Position numbers and translations under genes: made by a program. The notes below the pieces were generated by a model. It was not told the origin of the DNA. It did not search any database and saw only the letters and a program-made list of their open reading frames with translations. DNA of 20,551 bases from Bacteroidota bacterium (lineage in GTDB: Bacteria; Bacteroidota; Bacteroidia; Flavobacteriales_F; PHOS-HE28). The first letter of the stretch is position 1, and every line of letters starts with the position of its first letter. This document shows, one piece after another, positions 8,041 to 14,934 of this stretch. Location: positions 1 through 20,551 of the forward strand of contig JAEZDL010000187.1 in assembly GCA_023418095.1 (NCBI GenBank), read 5' to 3'.

Positions 8041-9249
8041 CTACATGCTCAGCTGGTGGCCCAGCTTGTCGCGTTTCGTCTGCAGGTATTTCCGGTTGTG
8101 ATCGTTCGCCTTTATCTCGATCGGAACGTTCTCCACGATCTCCAATCCGTAACCGACAAGACCTGTGCGCTTCCGCGGATTGTTCGTCAATAACCGCATC
8201 TTGCGCACACCGAGATCGTGCAGGATCTGCGCACCAACGCCGTAATCACGCGCATCCATGTCAAAACCGAGCATCACGTTCGCTTCAACCGTATCTGCGC
8301 CTTGTTCCTGCAGTTTGTAGGCCTTCAGTTTGTTCAGCAGACCGATCCCGCGGCCTTCCTGCTGCATGTAAACGATCACGCCTTTTCCTTCACGCTCGAT
8401 CATCTCCATGGCCTGGTGCAACTGCGGACCGCAATCGCAACGGCACGATCCGAAGATGTCGCCGGTAACACACGATGAGTGCACGCGCACAAGCACCGGT
8501 TCATTCGGTTCCCAATGTCCCTTTACCAGGGCCAGATGATCATCGCCGGTGGTGGTCTGCTTGTACGCCACCAGATCGAAATTCCCATGCCGCGTTGGCA
8601 ATTTCACATCCACCTGCCTTTCCACAAGCCGTTCGGTGCGCATGCGATACGCCACGAGATCCTCGATGCTGATCAGCTTCAATCCGAACTGCTTTGCGAT
8701 CACGCGAAGCTCCGGAAGGCGCGCCATCGTGCCATCATCATTCATGATCTCAACGATCGATCCCGCTGGTTCGAAACCGGCGAGTCGTGCCAGATCCACC
8801 GCTGCTTCGGTATGTCCGGTGCGACGAAGCACACCGCCTTTGCGGGCCTTCAGCGGAAAAATGTGTCCTGGCCGTGCCAGATCCTCCGCTTTCGTCGCCG
8901 GATCGATCAAAGCGAGCATCGTCTTGCTGCGATCGGTGGCGCTTATGCCGGTGCTGGTGCCGTGGCCTTTCAGATCAACGCTTACGGTGAACGGCGTTTC
9001 ATGTAGCGCGGTGTTGTCGCGCACCATCAATTCCAACCCAAGTTCCTCACAACGTTCCTCGGTGAGTGGTGCGCAGATCAGGCCGCGGCCATGCTTCGCC
9101 ATGAAGTTGATCACCTCGGGAGTCGCGTTGCGCGCGGCGGTCACGAAATCGCCTTCGTTCTCGCGATCCTCATCATCCACCACGATCACCACCTTTCCCT
9201 GGCGGATATCCTCAACCGCGTCCTCGATCCGATCGAAGGTCTTGCTCAT
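8041..9249 (-). CDS. ribBA: Bifunctional 3,4-dihydroxy-2-butanone-4-phosphate synthase / GTP cyclohydrolase II
   Basis: 402 residues, the normal length for the fused enzyme. It supplies both precursors for riboflavin: DHBP from ribulose 5-phosphate and the pyrimidine from GTP. The N-terminal RibB half shows VVIVVDDEDRENEGDFV (acidic metal/substrate residues), HGRGLICAPLT and the HGTSTGISATDRSKT loop. The C-terminal RibA half shows HSSCVTGDIFGSCRCDCG with the three zinc-binding cysteines, then QQEGRGIGLLNKLKAYKLQ and the LGVRKMRLLTNNPRK segment. The ATG at 9249 (MSKTFDRIED) is chosen because it follows a TACCTTTG box; the open frame further upstream only translates the repeat-filled gap. It lies downstream of the glycosyltransferases on the same strand but probably has its own promoter. 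Confidence 0.96.
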   Translation of the reverse strand: MSKTFDRIEDAVEDIRQGKVVIVVDDEDRENEGDFVTAARNATPEVINFMAKHGRGLICAPLTEERCEELGLELMVRDNTALHETPFTVSVDLKGHGTSTGISATDRSKTMLALIDPATKAEDLARPGHIFPLKARKGGVLRRTGHTEAAVDLARLAGFEPAGSIVEIMNDDGTMARLPELRVIAKQFGLKLISIEDLVAYRMRTERLVERQVDVKLPTRHGNFDLVAYKQTTTGDDHLALVKGHWEPNEPVLVRVHSSCVTGDIFGSCRCDCGPQLHQAMEMIEREGKGVIVYMQQEGRGIGLLNKLKAYKLQEQGADTVEANVMLGFDMDARDYGVGAQILHDLGVRKMRLLTNNPRKRTGLVGYGLEIVENVPIEIKANDHNRKYLQTKRDKLGHQLSM

Positions 9250-9265
9250 GCTTTCAAAGTGGATG

Positions 9266-9273
9266 CAAAGGTA
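9266..9273 (-). promoter_or_regulatory. -7 box (TACCTTTG), ribBA promoter
   Basis: Minus-strand TACCTTTG is a full consensus match, 16 bases before the ribBA ATG. The place where a -33 element would sit (about 9290-9295) is occupied by the start of the REP-like palindrome, and no TTTG is present there. I saw no FMN (RFN) riboswitch in the short leader. Confidence 0.55.
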
Positions 9274-9290
9274 CGGCAGCCGCTGCTTTT

Positions 9291-9323
9291 GGGCGTTCCG
9301 GCCCCAGAGCGGGCCGTCGGGCT
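9291..9323. repeat. REP-like intergenic palindrome
   Basis: The layout is GGGCGTT, then a hairpin with arms CGGCCC (9299-9304) and GGGCCG (9311-9316) around a 6-base loop, then TCGGGCT. From memory, palindromes framed by GGGCGTT and CGGGCT recur between genes in Bacteroidota genomes and behave like REP elements. Only one copy is in this window, so the family assignment is an inference. Confidence 0.45.
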
Positions 9324-9343
9324 GCGACCTTGGAGACGAATGA

Positions 9344-9383
9344 CCAATATCCAATATCCAATATCCAATATCCAATATCCAAT
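9344..9383. repeat. Heptanucleotide tandem repeat, CCAATAT x 5.7
   Basis: Five perfect copies of CCAATAT (9344-9378) plus a partial CCAAT. The unit is AT-rich and unlike its GC-rich surroundings. It lies in the gap between the glycosyltransferase stop (9429) and the ribBA start (9249). Perfect identity of the copies suggests recent expansion by slippage. Confidence 0.9.
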
Positions 9384-9386
9384 GAT

Positions 9387-9435
9387 CGACTTCCGACTTC
9401 CGACTCACGACTCACGACTTCCGACTCACTACTTC
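9387..9435. repeat. Second heptanucleotide tandem repeat, CGACTTC/CGACTCA x 7
   Basis: Seven 7-base units in order: CGACTTC, CGACTTC, CGACTCA, CGACTCA, CGACTTC, CGACTCA and a diverged CTACTTC. It begins 3 bases after the CCAATAT array and runs into the stop codon and last codons of the glycosyltransferase gene (stop at 9429-9431, minus strand). The two unit variants alternate as if the array had been reshuffled by slippage or unequal recombination. Confidence 0.88.
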
Positions 9436-10616
9436 ACCAAAACCTCCTTCCGCGCGATCATTCCTTCCAAGGTCGCAGCGGCGCGATCCCAGTCGAAATG
9501 TTCCCGCACGAAACGGTGTCCTTCCATCGCGATCCGTTCACGTTCATCCTTATCATCCAGCAGACGAAGAATGTGATCAGCGTATTCCTCCGGCGTGTTC
9601 CCGATCAGGATCGCTTCACCGGCCGGTGCGCCCACTGCGTTGTTGGCGAGCGCCGAGGTGATGCAGGGGATCCGCATCGCCATCGCCTCGAGCAATTTGT
9701 TCTGCAAGCCTGTGCCGATCTGCATGGGTGCCACGAAGATGCGCGCCTGCGCATAGGAAGATCGGATGTCCTTCACCCAGCCCGTGACAGTGATCTGCGG
9801 ATCGGTGCGCGCCAGATCGCGTACGCTCGCGCTCGGATCCACGCCGGAGATCAGCAGGGTGGTGGCAGGCCTTTTCCTTCGCACGATCGGAAGCACGCGT
9901 TGAACCAGGAAAAGCACGCTGTCGATGTTCGGTGGATAGTTCATGTTCCCTGTGAACAGCAGATCGTATCGCTGTTCCTGCGGCTGCGGCGAGAAATGAT
10001 GCGTGTCCACACCGTTGGGGATCACCACCATGCGATCGCGGTGCGGATGATAGATGTAATCACGATCCTGCGCGCTTATGATCACGGTATGATCGAATTG
10101 ATCGAACATCAGGTTCTCGTATCGGATCAGCCTTCGCGTTTCCGTTCGTAACAAAGGCTTCAGGTAGAACGGAGATGTTTCCGTGCGACGCTCCATGCCT
10201 TTGGAGAGCGTGTCCATGTAATCCAGTGTCTTTGGCAGATCGTAATGTTCACGCACGTATTCGGTGGTGCGCACGAGCTGGCAAAGCACATGATCGGGCT
10301 TCCATTCAGCGATCACCCGATCGATCCTTTTCTGGGCGCTCCGATGGTGGAAATACGCTACCTGGAACGGGAGCCGGCCAAGCATTGCGGTGAAAAGTTT
10401 CAACAGGATCGACCAGCGCGGGATGTTCACCACCTCGATGCGGCTGCAGAATTCCTGCAGGTGATCGATGTGCTCCTGTTGTGTCCGTGTATCGCTGAGG
10501 CAGAAGAGGTACACTTCGTTGTTTCGGGCCAGTCTTCGAACCAGGTGATAGGCGCGCAACTTGTCACCTTTCTCCAACGGATACGGCACGCGTGAAAGAA
10601 GCACCAGCAACTTCAT
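9429..10616 (-). CDS. Glycosyltransferase family 4 (GT-B fold), second of a pair
   Basis: 395 residues. The N-terminal acceptor domain starts MKLLVLLSRVPYPLEKGDKL, typical of GT4 enzymes, with the glycine-loop region near the N-terminus. The C-terminal donor domain has IPNGVDTHHFSP, LLFTGNMNYPPNIDSV, GWVKDIRSSYAQARIFVAP and the nucleotide-sugar-binding stretch GTGLQNKLLEAMAM with the conserved acidic residue. It resembles the glycosyltransferases found with exopolysaccharide/PEP-CTERM loci (TIGR03087-like), although no such sorting system is visible here. The sugar donor and acceptor cannot be told from sequence. The ATG overlaps the upstream glycosyltransferase stop by 4 bases (ATGA), so the two are translationally coupled. 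A cytoplasmic or membrane-peripheral enzyme building a surface or secreted glycan is the likely role. Confidence 0.9.
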   Translation of the reverse strand: MKLLVLLSRVPYPLEKGDKLRAYHLVRRLARNNEVYLFCLSDTRTQQEHIDHLQEFCSRIEVVNIPRWSILLKLFTAMLGRLPFQVAYFHHRSAQKRIDRVIAEWKPDHVLCQLVRTTEYVREHYDLPKTLDYMDTLSKGMERRTETSPFYLKPLLRTETRRLIRYENLMFDQFDHTVIISAQDRDYIYHPHRDRMVVIPNGVDTHHFSPQPQEQRYDLLFTGNMNYPPNIDSVLFLVQRVLPIVRRKRPATTLLISGVDPSASVRDLARTDPQITVTGWVKDIRSSYAQARIFVAPMQIGTGLQNKLLEAMAMRIPCITSALANNAVGAPAGEAILIGNTPEEYADHILRLLDDKDERERIAMEGHRFVREHFDWDRAAATLEGMIARKEVLVK

Positions 10617-11818
10617 GCTTTCAGCAGGCGCTTGTAGAACGCTACCAGTTCCAATACGATCCGATCGTTCGCGTAATCGGTGCGGATCAATTCCCTTGCC
10701 TGCTGCCCAAGGCTGGCCAGCCGTTCGGGATCGTCCATCAACGAGATCATTGCATCGGTGAATTCGGTGGCGGTACGGGCGATCAGAATGTTCCTGCCGT
10801 CGGTGTGGCCTATCCCCTCAGCGCCGATCGGTGTGGAGATGATCGCTTTTCCCATCGCCATGCCTTCAATGATCTTCACCCGCATGCCGCCGGCGGAGAA
10901 CAGCGGCACCACCATCACATCGCGGGATCGCATGTAGGCGATCGCGCTCTTCACCCGGCCTTTCACCGTAAGACCTGCGATCTGCGCATCGAGCATGTCC
11001 TGCGGCATTTTGTTCCCCGCAAGGTGGAGTTTCGCCTTCGGACGTTTCTTGATCACTTTGGGCCATACGTTCTCCAGCAGCCAGCGCAACCCTTCTTCGT
11101 TGGGCAGCCAGTCCATGCTTCCGAGGTGAAAGAAGATCGGATCGCGCGGGATCGGACGTTCATCTCCGGAATATTCATCCGCCTCTACACCGAACGGGAT
11201 CGTTGCGATCGGTGTACGTGTGCCGTGCGCAGCGAAGTGATCCGCATCCGACGGACTGATCGCCGCCACTCCATCCACCCGATCGAGCACCGCCATTTCA
11301 TACTCCTGCAACTGCTTTGCGAGGTATTTGCGGTAGGGCCGTTTGAAGATGTTCTTTTCACCGGTGGCGATCCGTTGCTGGATCACGTGCTCAAGGTTGT
11401 GCGATCGCAGAACGATCCGTGCGCGCGAATACCTCCGCAGCGTTGGGATGTACGGCGTCATGAACAGGCTTTCCAACTGCACGATGTCGAACTCACGCTC
11501 GGAAAGCAGCTTGATCAACCTGATGTCCACGTCGGGCGAGAAGAAGCGGCTGATGTTGTAATTGTCCGCGGTGAGCAGATCGGTGAATGCATCCACCACG
11601 TTCACACTGGTATCCACGAAAACGCCTTCGATCGCGGTATTCTTCACATATTCCTTCGGCAGCCTGCCTTTGTCGAACGGCTGCTTGGGCGTGCAGATGC
11701 AAAGCACCTTCACCTCATGGCCCAGATCCAGCAGGCCCTTGGTGAGGTTGTGCATCGCCTTGCTGCCACCATCGAGCGGCGGGTAGGGTGGCTTGTTACA
11801 AAGTTGAAGGATGCGCAT
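10613..11818 (-). CDS. Glycosyltransferase family 4 (GT-B fold), first of a pair
   Basis: About 401 residues. It opens MRILQLCNKPPYPPLDGGSK, a typical GT4 acceptor-domain start; the middle has LRSHNLEHVIQQR and ISPSDADHF; the donor domain has IPFGVEADEY, FHLGSMDWLPNEEGLRWLL, GRVKSAIAYMRSRDVMVVPL and GGMRVKIIEGMAMGKAIIST with the glutamate used to hold the nucleotide sugar. The start at 11818 is chosen because it gives this standard N-terminus; it overlaps the permease gene's 3' end by 23 bases. The stop overlaps the next glycosyltransferase ATG (ATGA). The two GTs share family architecture but are clearly different in sequence, so they probably add different sugars in one pathway. Substrates are unknown. 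Confidence 0.9.
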   Translation of the reverse strand: MRILQLCNKPPYPPLDGGSKAMHNLTKGLLDLGHEVKVLCICTPKQPFDKGRLPKEYVKNTAIEGVFVDTSVNVVDAFTDLLTADNYNISRFFSPDVDIRLIKLLSEREFDIVQLESLFMTPYIPTLRRYSRARIVLRSHNLEHVIQQRIATGEKNIFKRPYRKYLAKQLQEYEMAVLDRVDGVAAISPSDADHFAAHGTRTPIATIPFGVEADEYSGDERPIPRDPIFFHLGSMDWLPNEEGLRWLLENVWPKVIKKRPKAKLHLAGNKMPQDMLDAQIAGLTVKGRVKSAIAYMRSRDVMVVPLFSAGGMRVKIIEGMAMGKAIISTPIGAEGIGHTDGRNILIARTATEFTDAMISLMDDPERLASLGQQARELIRTDYANDRIVLELVAFYKRLLKA

Positions 11819-13238
11819 GTCTACGCCGGAACAATGCCCGGAACCTTTCCCAGCCGCGATAATACACATCCGCATCGAAGAGCGGGCTATCGGTGGCCGC
11901 CTTCCAGGTAAGGAACATGCCGATCGGTACCAGGATCAGCGTGCTTATCCACATGCCCGGCCACGGATCGATGCCACCGGCGATCGCCAGTTTTTCCATG
12001 GAGAACGAAACGATATGGAAGATGAGGAAGAAGAAGATCGCGAACACCGTTGGAAGCCCCATGCCGCCTTTGCGGATGATTGCGCCCAGCGGTGCACCCA
12101 CGAAGAAGAAGACCAGGCAGGTGAACGCCAGCATGAACTTGCGGTGCCACTCGATCCGGAATCGCGTGACATGTTCGAGCCGGCCACGGCGCTCTTCCAA
12201 CGACCGATCGATGAAGCTGATGTTATTGCGCACCATATCGATCGCGGTGTTGTAGACCTGTTCACGCTTTTCACTTCTCACCGGTGGATCGGCCTTTCCA
12301 GCCGCCATCATTGCCTCTGCTTCCGGGATCCTTCCTTTTTCGCGAAGAACGTAAAGACTGTTGCGCAGATGTTGTTCCTGCTCTTCCGATCGAAGCCGCA
12401 ATTTCTTCAGGAGACTGTCCTCCGAGAATTGCAACTGACCCACGGTTAGCATCTTGTAATGGTCCTTGAAAAGATCCTGATCGGTGCGGTTCAGGCTGAG
12501 CCCGGAGAGATCGAAACGGATGATGTCCTCCTTGAATTTCCCGCGCATCATCGGCAGTACGCCACCTTCCGCAGCCGGGGAATGTTCATCGTAGAAGTGA
12601 CCGTCGCGAAGCGTTAGGATCAGGTATCGATCATCGGCGCTTCGGCCCATGATGCCCGAGGCCGCGCGCACCACCGTTTTGTTCCCTTGGAATGCGGCGC
12701 GATGATCGTAGATCAATACATCGGTAAGCTCACCGGACTTCTCATCCTTTTCCGCCACGCGTATGCTGAAACCATCGATCCCATTGTAGAAGATGCCTGG
12801 CTGGATGTTGAGCGTAGGTTTCTTCTGGGTGACATCCCACAGCAGTGAATGAAAGCGCAGGTTCGCCAGCGGAAGCACGTTGTTACTGAAGAAGAACGAT
12901 CCAACGCAGATCAGCAACACGAACACCATGAGCGGTGCCAGGATCTTGAAAAGGCCGAGACCCGCGGATCGCATGGGCACCAGCTCCGAGTTCTCTCCCA
13001 GGCCACCGAGCGTCATTATACTGCTGAGCAGAACAGCGAGCGGGAGGGCCAGCGGAACGAAGCTCGCAGTGGCATACACCATCAACTCCAGCAGCACGTA
13101 CCATTCCAGGCCTTTGCCCATTAGATCGTCCACGTACTTCCAGAGGAATTGCATCACCAGGATGAACAGCACGATCACGAACGTGATCAGCAGCGGACCG
13201 GCGAATGCGCCGATGACCATGCGATGCAGCCGTTTCAT
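11796..13238 (-). CDS. LptF/LptG-type permease (YjgP/YjgQ family)
   Basis: About 480 residues. LptF and LptG are the inner-membrane subunits of the LptB2FG ABC transporter that extracts lipopolysaccharide for delivery to the outer membrane. Hydrophobic segments are seen near residues 12-34, 53-75 and 95-117 (LLITFVIVLFILVMQFL; FVPLALPLAVLLSS; ILAPLMVFVLLICVGSFFF). A soluble periplasmic beta-jellyroll domain of about 240 residues follows, then three C-terminal helices (KFMLAFTCLVFFFVGAPLGA and onward). The signature LGGLGENSELVPMRSAG coupling loop is intact. ATG 13238 (MKRLHRM) is preferred over the GTG nine bases upstream. The C-terminus has a basic tail (RRRHAHPSTL) encoded in the overlap with the glycosyltransferase gene. 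Whether it is the F or G subunit cannot be decided. Confidence 0.9.
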   Translation of the reverse strand: MKRLHRMVIGAFAGPLLITFVIVLFILVMQFLWKYVDDLMGKGLEWYVLLELMVYATASFVPLALPLAVLLSSIMTLGGLGENSELVPMRSAGLGLFKILAPLMVFVLLICVGSFFFSNNVLPLANLRFHSLLWDVTQKKPTLNIQPGIFYNGIDGFSIRVAEKDEKSGELTDVLIYDHRAAFQGNKTVVRAASGIMGRSADDRYLILTLRDGHFYDEHSPAAEGGVLPMMRGKFKEDIIRFDLSGLSLNRTDQDLFKDHYKMLTVGQLQFSEDSLLKKLRLRSEEQEQHLRNSLYVLREKGRIPEAEAMMAAGKADPPVRSEKREQVYNTAIDMVRNNISFIDRSLEERRGRLEHVTRFRIEWHRKFMLAFTCLVFFFVGAPLGAIIRKGGMGLPTVFAIFFFLIFHIVSFSMEKLAIAGGIDPWPGMWISTLILVPIGMFLTWKAATDSPLFDADVYYRGWERFRALFRRRHAHPSTL

Positions 13239-13281
13239 ACAGGCCACAACGTTACGGAAACCGATGTGTTATCCGGCCTTT

Positions 13282-14235
13282 TCAGGCCCCGAGCACGCGA
13301 AGAAGGTTCGCGATCTGTGAGTTCCAGAGGTTGCGGGTCTCCTCCACCTCATCGGGCCAGGCGTGATCGGTAACGATCAGGGCCACTTCATTGGTCATCG
13401 CATCGATCCGCACGCGGAATTCGAAGTATGAATTCTCGTCGTCATCATCATCACGGTGGAAGCGGATCACCTCACCCAGCTTGCGCCCGATCATGGTGGC
13501 GTTCTCTTCCTCACCCTGCCATACGAAAGTGTAATGATCACCGCGCACATGCACATCGTCGCAATACCATTCCGAGAAACCGCTCGGGGTGCTCAGCAGT
13601 TCGAAGAGTACGGCGGGTGCGCTGCGCACCATGTATTCGATCTGCACCTTTTCCTTGCTGGCCTCCTTCGGCTCGGCAAGGTCCTGCGTATCGGGCATGG
13701 GCAGCTCCAGTTCATCTTCCTCGGGCTGCTGGCGTGAGCGTTGCGCTTTGGGGGCGGTTTTGACCGGCTGTACCTTTTCCCGCACAGGTTGCGCTGGCTT
13801 CGCCGCTGGCTTGGCCACCACACCTTTCGTAGCGCTGCGGCCAGGCTTCACCCCGTTCACCGCCTTGCCGTTCGTGGTGGATCGGGCGGTCGCCGAACTT
13901 TTTGGTGCTGATGGTGCCGCCGATCGGGAGGCGGGTTGTCGATCCGTGGTCTTCTTCTTTGGAGCCGTTACCTTTTTCGTGATCTTTTTAGCAGCGGCCG
14001 TCTTCTTCACAGGCTTCGCCGCAGACTTACCCTTTCCGGTGGCAGCTGTCTTTTTCGCTGTGGCGCCCTTCTTCAATGCTGCACCTTTCTTCGCTGCCGC
14101 ACTCTTCTTCACAGGCTTGGAGGCCTTGCCTGCTGCAGGCTTCGCCACGCTTTTCGAGGTCTTTGCGGTGGCTTTTTTCACCTTTGGTGAAGCCTTGCCG
14201 GATGCGGGACCGGAGGAACGGGAATTCTTTGCCAT
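13282..14235 (-). CDS. START-like domain protein with long histone-H1-like Lys/Ala-rich N-terminal tail
   Basis: 317 residues in two parts. Residues 1-170 are low-complexity, dominated by Lys, Ala, Pro, Ser and Thr, with AAKK/PVKK-type repeats like eukaryotic histone H1 tails and bacterial H1-like proteins. An acidic linker (PEEDELELP, about 171-190) follows. Residues about 194-317 form a START/SRPBCC-like helix-grip domain of the Bacteroidota type: QIEYMVRSAPAVLFELLSTP, GFSEWYCDDVHVRGD, YTFVWQGEEE, a run of five Asp, and VTDHAWPDEVEETRNLWNSQ. The domain's relatives, from memory, are short stand-alone proteins of about 130 residues and unknown ligand. The tail suggests binding to DNA or RNA (inference). 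The start at 14235 (MAKNSR) follows a good promoter. An internal ATG at 13698 could give the short form. It is 43 bases upstream of the permease gene, same strand. Confidence 0.85.
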   Translation of the reverse strand: MAKNSRSSGPASGKASPKVKKATAKTSKSVAKPAAGKASKPVKKSAAAKKGAALKKGATAKKTAATGKGKSAAKPVKKTAAAKKITKKVTAPKKKTTDRQPASRSAAPSAPKSSATARSTTNGKAVNGVKPGRSATKGVVAKPAAKPAQPVREKVQPVKTAPKAQRSRQQPEEDELELPMPDTQDLAEPKEASKEKVQIEYMVRSAPAVLFELLSTPSGFSEWYCDDVHVRGDHYTFVWQGEEENATMIGRKLGEVIRFHRDDDDDENSYFEFRVRIDAMTNEVALIVTDHAWPDEVEETRNLWNSQIANLLRVLGA

Positions 14236-14271
14236 GATCGGAAGGAATATAAGCAGGAAATTGGATCGCGC

Positions 14272-14301
14272 TAAAGGTAGAGAAATAAGGTTCCCGTGCA
14301 A
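14272..14301 (-). promoter_or_regulatory. Promoter of the START-like gene (TTGCAC - 16 bp - TACCTTTA)
   Basis: On the minus strand TTGCAC (14296-14301) precedes TACCTTTA (14272-14279) by 16 bases, the same spacing as in the HU promoter of this window. The ATG lies 36 bases further on. Good match to the Bacteroidota -33/-7 layout. Confidence 0.5.
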
Positions 14302-14347
14302 GTGCGATCGAAAGGCCTGCGGGCGCTGCACCAGTAAAGCTGTTCTC

Positions 14348-14355
14348 TATATTTG
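14348..14355 (+). promoter_or_regulatory. -7 box (TATATTTG), likely tRNA promoter
   Basis: Plus-strand TATATTTG is a full TAnnTTTG match, 42 bases before the tRNA 5' end. No clear -33 element. Confidence 0.5.
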
Positions 14356-14362
14356 CCGCCCT

Positions 14363-14374
14363 GTTCCCGGGAAC
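14363..14374. repeat. 12-bp palindrome in the tRNA leader
   Basis: GTTCCCGGGAAC is a perfect palindrome between the -7 box and the tRNA gene, so it would be at or near the start of the primary tRNA transcript. It could be a protein-binding site or a leader hairpin; no function can be assigned. Confidence 0.45.
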
Positions 14375-14397
14375 GGGTCTCGGGTTCGATCTTTCTT

Positions 14398-14471
14398 GGC
14401 GCGGTAGCTCAGCTGGTTAGAGCGCGTGATTCATAATCACGAGGTCGGGAGTTCAAGTCTCCCCCGCGCTA
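14398..14471 (+). tRNA. tRNA-Met (anticodon CAT), elongator type
   Basis: A complete cloverleaf of 74 bases. The acceptor arm is GGCGCGG with CCGCGCT (first pair G-U, the rest Watson-Crick), the D arm GCTC...GAGC, the anticodon stem CGTGA/TCACG with loop TTCATAA (CAT at 14432-14434), variable loop AGGTC, and T arm GGGAG/CTCCC with loop TTCAAGT. Discriminator A; CCA is not encoded. The anticodon stem lacks the three G-C pairs of initiator tRNA and position 1 is paired, so it is not fMet. A CAT-anticodon isoleucine tRNA (lysidine-modified) cannot be fully excluded, but elongator Met is favoured. Confidence 0.93.
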
Positions 14472-14493
14472 CAAGATCCCTCCACGGCGCATA

Positions 14494-14922
14494 TCATTCC
14501 GCGGTTATCATCACCATTTCCGTTCCAAGCCCACCTTCCGTTGGGCTGCATGGCCTTATGGAAAGTGTGATCACGAATGTCTTTCTTCTCCGATCGGAAA
14601 ATACCACATGGCCACCCACATTTGTTTCCGTCGCTGTGCCGGTGTGATATGTCGGTATCTGTTCGATCTCGGAAAATAGCTTCGCCGTACTTCCATCCTT
14701 TCGCGATCCCGAATAGAACGTTCCGGGGATCACCGCGCTGTTCGGGAATGTCCCGAAGGTCGATTCCATAACGATCTTCGAGCCCATAACGCGGATCATG
14801 ATGGGGAAGGTCCCATCCATGCCGGATCTCTTGCCCGTATAGGTGCCGGTATAATCCTCGATCCGGTCCTTTCTACAACCCGAAATGAGAAGGCAAAGCA
14901 GGATCAATATGGCCGCGCGCAT
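14494..14922 (-). CDS. Small lipoprotein of unknown function
   Basis: 142 residues with a clear lipoprotein signal: MRAAILILLCLLISGC, so Cys16 would be lipidated and the protein anchored in a membrane facing the periplasm or surface. The mature part begins RKDRIEDYTGTYTGKRSG and alternates short hydrophobic strands with Gly/Thr turns (TGTATETNVGGHVVFSDR), suggesting a small beta-rich domain of lipocalin-like size. I do not recognise a family. It is divergent from the DUF4440-like lipoprotein gene and faces the tRNA at its 3' end. A TACCTTCG box lies only 4 bases upstream of the ATG. Confidence 0.7.
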   Translation of the reverse strand: MRAAILILLCLLISGCRKDRIEDYTGTYTGKRSGMDGTFPIMIRVMGSKIVMESTFGTFPNSAVIPGTFYSGSRKDGSTAKLFSEIEQIPTYHTGTATETNVGGHVVFSDRRRKTFVITLSIRPCSPTEGGLGTEMVMITAE

Positions 14923-14926
14923 TTTT

Positions 14927-14934
14927 CGAAGGTA
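14927..14934 (-). promoter_or_regulatory. -7-like box (TACCTTCG) directly before the lipoprotein ATG
   Basis: Minus-strand TACCTTCG, one mismatch from TAnnTTTG, ends 4 bases before the ATG at 14922. A start site about 5-7 bases downstream would put transcription start at the ATG itself, i.e. a leaderless message. Confidence 0.4.

Noticed and set aside
9250..9290. FMN riboswitch before ribBA
   Set aside because: The leader between the promoter box and ATG is only about 16 bases, too short for an RFN element, and no conserved RFN motifs are seen.
9250..9408. N-terminal extension of RibBA
   Set aside because: The extra residues only translate the REP-like palindrome and heptamer repeats and lie upstream of the TACCTTTG box; family alignment starts at MSKTFDRIED.
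9344..9435. CRISPR array
   Set aside because: Units are 7 bp, directly abutting, with no spacers and no cas genes nearby; it is a simple tandem repeat.
10592..11911. 439-residue plus-strand open frame over the glycosyltransferase
   Set aside because: Antisense shadow: high His/Arg content, no family match, and the opposite strand is a clear GT4 enzyme.
13265..13295. GGCCT/AGGCC inverted repeat near the START stop as a terminator
   Set aside because: Only a 5-bp stem, no U-tract, and the permease gene follows on the same strand 43 bases later, so read-through is likely.
13589..14407. Long plus-strand open frame rich in Phe and Ala
   Set aside because: It is the antisense of the Lys/Ala-rich START-protein tail (AAG/GCC read backwards gives Phe/Ala) and also runs through the START promoter and the tRNA; the minus-strand domain is recognisable.
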